Shown here: positions 1 through 5,222 of the stretch, piece after piece
How the letters are laid out: each line of letters starts with the position of its first letter
Position numbering within the stretch: the stretch's first letter is position 1
NCBI GenBank assembly: GCA_946615495.1
Contig: CAMOHY010000089.1
Location: forward strand, 1 to 7,821
Direction: 5' to 3'
Source: an uncultured Clostridia bacterium
GTDB lineage: Bacteria; Bacillota; Clostridia; Christensenellales; Aristaeellaceae
DNA length: 7,821 bases
Program-made: the position numbers and the translations under genes
Notes under the pieces: model-generated
The model's database searches: none
Seen by the model: only the letters and a program-made list of their open reading frames with translations
Told to the model about the DNA's origin: nothing

Positions 1-482
1 GCGGCGTGATGGAAGCGGCCCTGCGTACCGCTTATGAAACCATCACCGGCGAAACGCTGGAAGACGTGAACTTCACCGCCGTCCGCGGCGTGGAAGGCAT
101 CAAGGAAGCCACCGTGCAGGTGGGCGACCTGCCCGTCAGCGTGGCTGTGGCCCACTCCACCGGCGCTGCCAGCAAGCTGCTGGATATGGTGCGCTCCGGC
201 GAAAAGAACTACACCTTCATCGAAGTCATGGCCTGCCCCGGCGGCTGCGTAACCGGCGGCGGTCAGCCCATCGTGTCCTCCCAGGTGAAGATGACCTGCG
301 ATCCCCGGGTGGAACGCGCCAAGGCGCTGTATGGCGAGGATGCGGGCAAGGCCAAGCGCAAGAGCCATGAAAACGAAGAAATCAAGAAGCTCTACGCCGA
401 TTTCCTGGGCGAACCCAACAGCCATAAGGCCCATCAGCTGCTCCACACCCACTACACCAAGCGGGAAAAGTACACCAAGTAA
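1..482 (+). CDS. hydA: [FeFe]-hydrogenase catalytic subunit, C-terminal fragment (5' end outside window)
   Basis: This is the C-terminal ~160 residues of an iron-only hydrogenase, the cytoplasmic enzyme that interconverts protons and H2 at the H-cluster, usually to dispose of fermentation electrons. The reading frame is open to the left edge (first full codon at 3). It contains the third H-cluster motif, MACPGGCVTGGGQP (bases 228-269), whose two cysteines bind the H-cluster. After it comes the short 'iron hydrogenase small subunit' domain, with the typical RKSHEN...LYADFLGEP.SHKAHQLLHTHY pattern. The TAA stop is at 480-482, followed by a good terminator. The match to NAD(P)-linked, multi-subunit enzymes (HydA/HndD type) is inferred from this C-terminal tail; the N-terminal FeS domains that would prove the subgroup are not in the window. 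ATG/GTG codons near base 6 are internal, not the start. Confidence 0.95.
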   Translation, partial: GVMEAALRTAYETITGETLEDVNFTAVRGVEGIKEATVQVGDLPVSVAVAHSTGAASKLLDMVRSGEKNYTFIEVMACPGGCVTGGGQPIVSSQVKMTCDPRVERAKALYGEDAGKAKRKSHENEEIKKLYADFLGEPNSHKAHQLLHTHYTKREKYTK

Positions 483-500
483 TAAAAACAACGCATTCTG

Positions 501-532
501 CCGCCGCCGGTTCACGCTGGCGGCGGTTTTTT
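501..532 (+). terminator. Rho-independent terminator of the hydrogenase gene
   Basis: A perfect 8-bp GC stem, CCGCCGCC (501-508) and GGCGGCGG (519-526), with a 10-nt loop, is followed directly by six T (527-532). It lies 18 nt after the hydrogenase stop codon, so it probably ends that operon. Confidence 0.92.
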
Positions 533-538
533 GCGCTT

Positions 539-570
539 AAAAAAGGCACGGGACGCAATCGCCCGTGCCT
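539..570 (-). terminator. Rho-independent terminator of the kdgK transcript
   Basis: AGGCACGGG (544-552) pairs perfectly with CCCGTGCCT (562-570) across a 9-nt loop. Read on the minus strand, the stem is followed by six T (complement of 539-544). It lies 28 nt past the kdgK stop codon. On the plus strand only three T follow, so it may also act weakly as a backup for the hydrogenase transcript. The two terminators sit back to back between convergent genes. Confidence 0.9.
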
Positions 571-597
571 TTGAAATGGAAATATATTGGTTATTGG

Positions 598-1620
598 TTA
601 GCGCTGCACGCGGCCGGAAGCGTTGCCGCCCGCCAGAGCCAGCACTTCCTTTTCGGAAGCCAGGTTGAAATCGAATTCGGTGGTCTGCTTGAGGCAGGAG
701 GCCGCCACGGCGAATTCGATGATGGCCTGAGAATCGTTGGGCCACTTGTTCATGGCATGGATCAGGCCGCCGCCAAAGCTGTCGCCGCCGCCCACGCGGT
801 CCACCATATGAATCAAATAATTCTTGGCGAAGAAAGCTTCCTTGCCGTTGTACAGCATGCCGCTCCAATTGTTATCGGAGGCGGAAATGGAGCCGCGCAG
901 GGTGATGGCCACATACTTAAAGCCGAAGCGGTCCACCAATTGCTTCGCCACGGACACATAGCCGTCCCGGTCCAGCTTACCGGAGTTGATATCCGTGTTT
1001 TCAGCGGCGATGCCAAACACGTCCTTGGCGTCCTCTTCATTGGCGATGCACACATCCACATAAGGCATCAGCTTGCCCATGGCTTCGCCGGCGGCTTCGC
1101 GGGTCCACAGCTTGCCGCGGTAATTCAAGTCGCAGCTCACGGTAAGGCCCTTTTCCTTGGCGGCTTTCACGGCGTCCAGGCAAATTTCGGGCAGCTCGCC
1201 GCCCAAGGCGGGCGTGATGCCGGTGAAATGGAACCAGGTAGCGCCTTCAAAAATCTTGTTCCAATCGTAATCGCTGCGTTTGCTCAGCGCCACGGAGGAA
1301 CCGGCCCGGTCGTAAACCACCTTGCTGCCGCGCTGGGAAGCGCCCTTTTCGCAGTAGTAGATGCCCAGACGGGGGCCCTGACGCAGCATCATGGAGGTGT
1401 CTACGCCATACTTGCGCAGCGCGTTCACGGCGTTCTGGCCGATTTCGTGGGCGGGAACAGCGGAAACGAAGGCCGCCGCATCGCCATAATTGGCCAGGGA
1501 CACGGTCACATTGGCTTCGCCGCCGCCGTAGCTGGCTTCAAATTTTTCAGCCTGAGGAAAGCGGAGATATCCTTCCGGATTCAGACGCAGCATGATTTCA
1601 CCGAAGCATACAACTTTCAT
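598..1620 (-). CDS. kdgK: 2-keto-3-deoxygluconate kinase (PfkB family)
   Basis: A 340-residue sugar kinase of the PfkB/ribokinase fold, predicted to phosphorylate 2-keto-3-deoxygluconate with ATP to KDPG, which an aldolase then splits to pyruvate and glyceraldehyde 3-phosphate. This is the cytoplasmic end of hexuronate (pectin sugar) breakdown. The N-terminus VVCFGEIMLRL and the GGGEAN segment (residues 32-37) are PfkB substrate-site features. The C-terminal PfkB signature DRVGGGDSF (residues 274-282) carries the presumed catalytic Asp280. The tail ending DASGRVQR-like (here NASGRVQR) is typical of KdgK annotations. The start is set at the ATG at 1620, because residues from there match the usual family N-terminus. 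A GTG four codons upstream (1632) overlaps the ribosome binding site and is less likely. It lies downstream of the galactanase gene on the same strand, with a 133-nt gap and no clear terminator, so co-transcription is possible. Other PfkB sugars cannot be fully excluded. Confidence 0.9.
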   Translation of the reverse strand: MKVVCFGEIMLRLNPEGYLRFPQAEKFEASYGGGEANVTVSLANYGDAAAFVSAVPAHEIGQNAVNALRKYGVDTSMMLRQGPRLGIYYCEKGASQRGSKVVYDRAGSSVALSKRSDYDWNKIFEGATWFHFTGITPALGGELPEICLDAVKAAKEKGLTVSCDLNYRGKLWTREAAGEAMGKLMPYVDVCIANEEDAKDVFGIAAENTDINSGKLDRDGYVSVAKQLVDRFGFKYVAITLRGSISASDNNWSGMLYNGKEAFFAKNYLIHMVDRVGGGDSFGGGLIHAMNKWPNDSQAIIEFAVAASCLKQTTEFDFNLASEKEVLALAGGNASGRVQR

Positions 1621-1631
1621 TTGTGATTGCA

Positions 1632-1640
1632 CCGCCTTTT
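1632..1640 (-). promoter_or_regulatory. Ribosome binding site of kdgK
   Basis: On the minus strand AAAAGGCGG precedes the ATG at 1620 by 11 nt. It is imperfect (GGCGG rather than GGAGG) and slightly far. It nevertheless favours the ATG, since the alternative GTG at 1632 would use its last G and have no room for a binding site. Confidence 0.55.
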
Positions 1641-1655
1641 CTTTGTTATGTTCGC

Positions 1656-1676
1656 GGGGACTTTTCCCCGGTGGGG
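1656..1676 (-). other. Two mutually exclusive hairpins in the kdgK leader
   Basis: Between the galactanase stop and the kdgK ribosome binding site, the block TCCCC/CCCC (1665-1669) can pair with GGGGA on its left (1656-1660, 4-nt loop) or with GGGG on its right (1673-1676, 3-nt loop). The sequence GGGGAC occurs twice, at 1656-1661 and 1673-1678. The pairings are visible directly. A regulatory role, such as control of kdgK translation 16 nt downstream, is only a possibility. The remaining intergenic bases show an AT-rich 18-nt inverted repeat at 1739-1756 that overlaps the galactanase stop codon. Confidence 0.4.
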
Positions 1677-1753
1677 ACAGAATGAAACTCCCAAAGGTTG
1701 AATATACGACGCGGCGAGGTGTTTTCCTGCCGTGATTTTGATTTTTATGAAAA

Positions 1754-3697
1754 TCAGTCGCCCATGCTGTTCAGCTCGGCGTCGTCAATTTTGCCCCACG
1801 CGCCTGCGCCGCCGCATTGCACATGGATGCCAACGGTCAGCGTGTCCCCTTCCCCTACCGTTATGCCGCTGATTTCCGGGGTGTGCCAATCGGCCCATTT
1901 GGTAATTTCAGTAGGTTGAGTGGCCGCCGTTTCGCCGTTGATTTTCACATAGCTGTACACGTCCGTTTCCCCCGCGTCGCCGCCCTGAATGGAAATGCGG
2001 TAAACGTACTGCCCGGCGGGCAGGGAAGCGATATCCTGCTCCAGATCAAAATTCACGGTCCCGGCCTTTTCGGAATAGAAATGCCAGTGCCAAGCGCCGG
2101 TGAGCGAATCGGTTTTCTTTTCCTCGGCGTACAGCTGGCCCGCCCCGGCATAGTCCTGGGCGCGCCACATGGTGCGGTCCTCTTCCTCAAAGCTGCCGTT
2201 TTGAATGAAATTGTACTTGACCATGTGCAGGTTCAGCGTGGCTTCCCGGCCGTCCAAGGTGACGCCGTGAATCGCATAGCTGGCCGGCCCCGCCGCCTTC
2301 AGCGCCGCTTCGTCAATTTCTTCCCATTCCACGGCCACCGCCTGGCGGGAGTTATCGTTCATCACGGCGGGCACGGTGTCCGGCAGAAGGATATCGCCGT
2401 TGATATCGCAGTACAGCGTCGCTTCGTCCAGGGCGTCCACCCGCGCCGGCGCCGCCTGCCCCTCCTTCACCAGGCGGAAAACGGCCAGGGAGGGCAGCGC
2501 CTTGCCTTCAAAATCAAACATAGCCTGGTTGTCGCAGGCGCAGCCGCCGTAGTATTGCCCCGCGTCGGCGGGATCATATTCCGCGGCAAAGCTGCTGGCC
2601 CAGCCGGAGCCGTACTTTTCCCATTTTTCCGCGTTCTCTTCATAGGAAGCGCCGCCCACGGGCACCCAGGCTCCTTCCCAATAGCACACGCCAATGCCGC
2701 CGATTTCCGCCATAGCGGCGATCACGTCCGCCACCTCGTTGGCCTGGCCTTGAATGGTGAAGGGATACGGCTTTTCATACGCGCCGCCCTCCCCGATGGT
2801 GTTGCCGCTGAAATCTCCATCCCGGACGGTGTAGGCGTAGCTGGTCTCCGCCACCATAACCTGTTTGCCGTAGGTCTCCTGAATCTGGGAAAGCACGTTT
2901 TTCAGGTTTTCCAGCGTGCCATGCCAGTAAGGATAATAGCTGGTGGAAAACACATCGTAATCCAAATAATAATAATCCAGCTTGGACGCCCAGGACAGAT
3001 AATTGTCGCCGCTTTCCGGGTTGGCAAAATGCACGGCGGCCAGCGCCTCAGGATACGCTTCCCTTACGGCCTTGGATCCGGCTTCCATGACCTTGCAGAT
3101 TTTCCGCCAGGATTTTTCGCCGCACAGCATGCCGTTGGTTTCATTGCCCAATTGCACGATGGCTACGGAAACGCCCGCGTCCTTCAAGCGGTTCAGGCAG
3201 CCCAGCGTATATTCATACACCTTTTCTGCCTTTTCCTCTATGCTCAGCCCCGCCCACGCCTTGGGAACCATTTGTTTGCTGGGATCAGCCCAAAAATCGG
3301 AATAGTGAAAGTCCACCATCAGCGGCAGGCCGGCCTTGGCGGCGCGGCGGCCGATTTCCACCGCGGCGGCGATATCGTTGTTCCCGCCGCCGTAGCCCCG
3401 GCCCTGAACATCAAAAGGATCGTTCCACACCCGGACGCGGATGAGGTTCACGCCGTTTTCCGCCAGGATTTCAAACAAATCCCTTTCTGCGCCCTCTGGA
3501 TCGTAATACTTTACGCCGGACGCTTCCTCCGCCAGTACCGAGGACACGTCCATGCCCATGAAAAAGCCCGGCTGCAAGCCGTCCACCCGGCGGACAAAGA
3601 GGGCTTCCTCCTCCTTTTCCTCTCCAACGGCAGGGCCGCAGCCCAGCAGCAACAGCGCCGCAAGGAAACAGCAAAGCGCGCGCATTCCTTTGTTCAT
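1754..3697 (-). CDS. ganB: GH53 arabinogalactan endo-beta-1,4-galactanase, surface lipoprotein with CBM
   Basis: A 647-residue secreted enzyme predicted to cut beta-1,4-galactan, the side chain of pectin (type I arabinogalactan). Residues 1-20 form a lipoprotein signal: short basic start, hydrophobic core, lipobox LLGC with Cys20, so the enzyme is expected to be tethered outside the membrane. The GH53 (beta/alpha)8 catalytic domain spans about 44-410. It opens with FFMGMDVSSV, has the proposed acid/base in QLGNETNG (Glu186) and the proposed nucleophile in VAETSYAY (Glu284). An Ig-like (Big_4-type) domain follows at about 412-493. The C-terminal ~150 residues (NGSFE...W... to GAWGKIDD) resemble the galactan-binding CBM61 seen on other GH53 enzymes. 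The start is fixed by GGAGG 8 nt upstream and by the signal peptide; a 43-codon in-frame extension upstream has neither. No transporter gene for the products lies in the window. Family assignment is firm; the CBM61 and Ig labels are by eye. Confidence 0.94.
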   Translation of the reverse strand: MNKGMRALCCFLAALLLLGCGPAVGEEKEEEALFVRRVDGLQPGFFMGMDVSSVLAEEASGVKYYDPEGAERDLFEILAENGVNLIRVRVWNDPFDVQGRGYGGGNNDIAAAVEIGRRAAKAGLPLMVDFHYSDFWADPSKQMVPKAWAGLSIEEKAEKVYEYTLGCLNRLKDAGVSVAIVQLGNETNGMLCGEKSWRKICKVMEAGSKAVREAYPEALAAVHFANPESGDNYLSWASKLDYYYLDYDVFSTSYYPYWHGTLENLKNVLSQIQETYGKQVMVAETSYAYTVRDGDFSGNTIGEGGAYEKPYPFTIQGQANEVADVIAAMAEIGGIGVCYWEGAWVPVGGASYEENAEKWEKYGSGWASSFAAEYDPADAGQYYGGCACDNQAMFDFEGKALPSLAVFRLVKEGQAAPARVDALDEATLYCDINGDILLPDTVPAVMNDNSRQAVAVEWEEIDEAALKAAGPASYAIHGVTLDGREATLNLHMVKYNFIQNGSFEEEDRTMWRAQDYAGAGQLYAEEKKTDSLTGAWHWHFYSEKAGTVNFDLEQDIASLPAGQYVYRISIQGGDAGETDVYSYVKINGETAATQPTEITKWADWHTPEISGITVGEGDTLTVGIHVQCGGAGAWGKIDDAELNSMGD

Positions 3698-3705
3698 ATG
3701 CCAAA

Positions 3706-3710
3706 CCTCC
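3706..3710 (-). promoter_or_regulatory. Ribosome binding site fixing the galactanase start
   Basis: On the minus strand a perfect GGAGG ends 8 nt before the ATG at 3697, directly ahead of the lipoprotein signal peptide. This rules out upstream in-frame starts at up to 3826, which would run into the divergent gene. Confidence 0.9.
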
Positions 3711-3750
3711 TTTGAACTGAATAAAAAACGCTTTTCCGGCGGAAGCATAC

Positions 3751-3779
3751 TTGCGGGAAAAAGAGCGATGGGGTACAAT
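3751..3779 (+). promoter_or_regulatory. Candidate sigma-A promoter of the pentapeptide-repeat gene
   Basis: A -35-like TTGCGG (3751-3756), a 17-nt spacer and a -10-like TACAAT (3774-3779, five of six consensus bases) lie 25 nt ahead of the start codon. The -35 matches only its first three bases. The expected transcript would begin near 3786, leaving a leader of about 20 nt that is mostly ribosome binding site. No equally good promoter was found on the other strand for the divergent galactanase gene. Confidence 0.6.
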
Positions 3780-3790
3780 AGGGAAAAACG

Positions 3791-3796
3791 AGGAGG
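3791..3796 (+). promoter_or_regulatory. Ribosome binding site of the pentapeptide-repeat gene
   Basis: AGGAGG ends 8 nt before the ATG at 3805. It decides the start against an in-frame TTG at 3751, which lies inside the predicted promoter and has no binding site. Confidence 0.88.
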
Positions 3797-3804
3797 AGAA
3801 AGCC

Positions 3805-4443
3805 ATGCTGCCGCCCAAACTGCCATCGCCCCTGCGGGAAGAAATGATGGAAGAGGCCGTTCCCCAGGCCATCGAGGAAAACATCGATGTGGAAGGCTGC
3901 CATTTTTACGGCGAAGAATTGCCGGACCTTACCGGGGAAACCCTGGAATTTACGGGCTGTCACTTTGAAAAGTGCCTGTTTCGTCCCTGCGGGGCTCAGC
4001 GGCTGGTGTTTGTGGACTGCGTAATGGAAAAATGCGATTTAAGCGCCATGCGCTTTGAAAAATCCACCTTCCAGCGCGTCGCCTTTCAGGGCTGCCGCAT
4101 GACGGGCGCAGAATTTTCCCAAACGCCGATGATGAATGTTTCCTTTGAAAACTGCCTGCTGGATTTGTCCAGCTTTTCCGAAATCAAGGCGCAGCACATT
4201 CTTTTTGCGGAATGCGTAATGAAGGAATGCAGCTTCTTTTCCTTCCGGTGGCAGGATTGGGTGCTGCGCGCCTGCGCGCTGCAGGGCGCGGAAATTCAGG
4301 AAACGGCCTTAAAGGGAATGGACCTATCCTCCTGCGACATTGAGGGCATCACCGTTCCGCTTACTTCCCTGCGCGGCCTCATCGTGAATGAAGGCCAGGT
4401 ATTGCAGCTGGCGGCGCTGCTGGGCCTGGTGGTAAAGGATTAG
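3805..4443 (+). CDS. Pentapeptide-repeat protein, function unknown
   Basis: A 212-residue protein that should fold as a right-handed quadrilateral beta-helix. From residue 34 to about 189 every fifth residue is nearly always a large hydrophobic (F, L, M, I, V or W), the central position of the pentapeptide repeat, with no break in register over roughly 32 repeats (about eight coils). All 12 cysteines lie two residues before this central position. An N-terminal segment (1-28) and a C-terminal amphipathic segment (about 195-210, VLQLAALLGLVV) look like caps or a dimer contact. The protein is acidic (32 Asp/Glu against 17 Lys/Arg). There is no signal peptide or membrane segment, so it is probably cytoplasmic. 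Some acidic proteins of this fold and size (Qnr, MfpA) mimic DNA and protect gyrase, but this one lacks the Qnr loop interruptions and that role is not shown. It is likely monocistronic, divergent from the galactanase, and its stop overlaps the stop of the convergent methyltransferase gene. Confidence 0.9.
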   Translation: MLPPKLPSPLREEMMEEAVPQAIEENIDVEGCHFYGEELPDLTGETLEFTGCHFEKCLFRPCGAQRLVFVDCVMEKCDLSAMRFEKSTFQRVAFQGCRMTGAEFSQTPMMNVSFENCLLDLSSFSEIKAQHILFAECVMKECSFFSFRWQDWVLRACALQGAEIQETALKGMDLSSCDIEGITVPLTSLRGLIVNEGQVLQLAALLGLVVKD

Positions 4444-5222
4444 CCCATTCTCTCCCGCAAAAAATCATACATCATCACGGCCCCGGCCACGGCGGCGTTC
4501 AGGCTTTCCGCCCCGCCGATCATGGGAATTTTCACCCGCATGGTGGCTTCCTTCATCACATCGGGCGAAATGCCCTGGCCTTCGTTGCCAATCACGATGC
4601 AAAGCTTATCCTTCGCCCGCCTGCGCTGGTAAAAAGGCTCGCCCCGCAAATCCCCCGCGATGATTTCGTAGCCGTTTTCCGCCAGGGCATGCAGCTTTCC
4701 CGGTAAATTGGCAAAGCGCAGGGCGGGAATGCGGAAGGCCGCGCCCATGGTGGCCCGCAGGGCCTTGGGGGCGTAAGGGTCGGCTGTTTTATCGTCCATG
4801 AGCAGGCAGGTGTAGCCCGCGGCGTCCATGGTGCGAAGGACGGTGCCCACATTGCCGGGGTCCTGCACCCCGTCCAGCGCCACCAAAAGCTCTCCCGCGG
4901 GCTCCATGCCCTCATGCAGGGGATAATCGCACACCGCAACGACGCCCTGCGGCGTTTTCGCGTCGCACAGCGCTTCCATAACATGGCTTGCCAGATAACA
5001 CACAGAAACGCCCTTTGCGTTTTCCGCCAGGGCGCTGAATTTATCCCGAACGCCGCTGTCAATCAGCAGCGTCCGGGCTTTATTTTCTTTTATCGCTTCC
5101 CCGGCCATGTGCTCCCCCTCCGCCAGAAACAGGCCGTTTTTTACCCGTTCCGCCCGGCTTTTGTTGAGGGACCGCCACATTTTTACCTGGGGATTTTGCA
5201 GGCTGGTAATGATCTCGTTCAT
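4440..5222 (-). CDS. TrmH/SpoU-family RNA 2'-O-ribose methyltransferase
   Basis: A 260-residue SPOUT-class enzyme expected to transfer a methyl group from S-adenosylmethionine to a ribose 2'-OH in rRNA or tRNA. The N-terminal part (about 28-100, from FLAEGEHM) is the SpoU substrate-binding domain. The C-terminal trefoil-knot domain shows all three family motifs: motif 1 ALDGVQDPGNVGTVLRT (116-131; Asn124, Arg130), motif 2 CIVIGNEGQGIS (208-219; Glu214), and motif 3 ESLNAAVAGAVMMYDF (239-254). Length is normal for the RlmB/TsnR-like branch. The exact target nucleotide cannot be read from the sequence, so no symbol is given. Its ATG overlaps the stop codon of the 714-residue gene (ATGA, 5219-5222), with no clear ribosome binding site of its own, so translation is probably coupled. 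No terminator is visible after its stop; any would lie antisense to the pentapeptide gene. Confidence 0.93.
   Translation of the reverse strand: MNEIITSLQNPQVKMWRSLNKSRAERVKNGLFLAEGEHMAGEAIKENKARTLLIDSGVRDKFSALAENAKGVSVCYLASHVMEALCDAKTPQGVVAVCDYPLHEGMEPAGELLVALDGVQDPGNVGTVLRTMDAAGYTCLLMDDKTADPYAPKALRATMGAAFRIPALRFANLPGKLHALAENGYEIIAGDLRGEPFYQRRRAKDKLCIVIGNEGQGISPDVMKEATMRVKIPMIGGAESLNAAVAGAVMMYDFLRERMG

Noticed and set aside
565..1626. A 353-codon open frame on the plus strand opposite kdgK
   Set aside because: It is antisense to a confidently identified kinase, with low-complexity His/Gly/Ala composition, and it starts inside the kdgK terminator region.
1701..1706. TATATT on the minus strand as a kdgK -10 element
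   Set aside because: No acceptable -35 lies 16-18 nt upstream, so a separate kdgK promoter cannot be supported.
1739..1756. AT-rich inverted repeat at the galactanase stop as a terminator
   Set aside because: The stem is weak and A/T only, and no T-tract follows on the minus strand.
1817..3715. A 632-codon open frame on the plus strand opposite the galactanase
   Set aside because: It mirrors the real gene exactly, has no ribosome binding site, and its translation is rich in His, Gly, Ala and Arg without a recognisable domain. It is a by-product of GC-rich codon use.
3734..3744. 11-nt palindrome TTCCGGCGGAA between the divergent genes as an operator
   Set aside because: The arms are only 5 bp and extend no further; this is expected by chance in such DNA and no regulator gene is nearby.
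3698..3826. Longer N-terminus for the galactanase beginning at 3826
   Set aside because: A signal peptide and GGAGG at the correct distance point to 3697. The extension would be antisense to the divergent gene's promoter and start.
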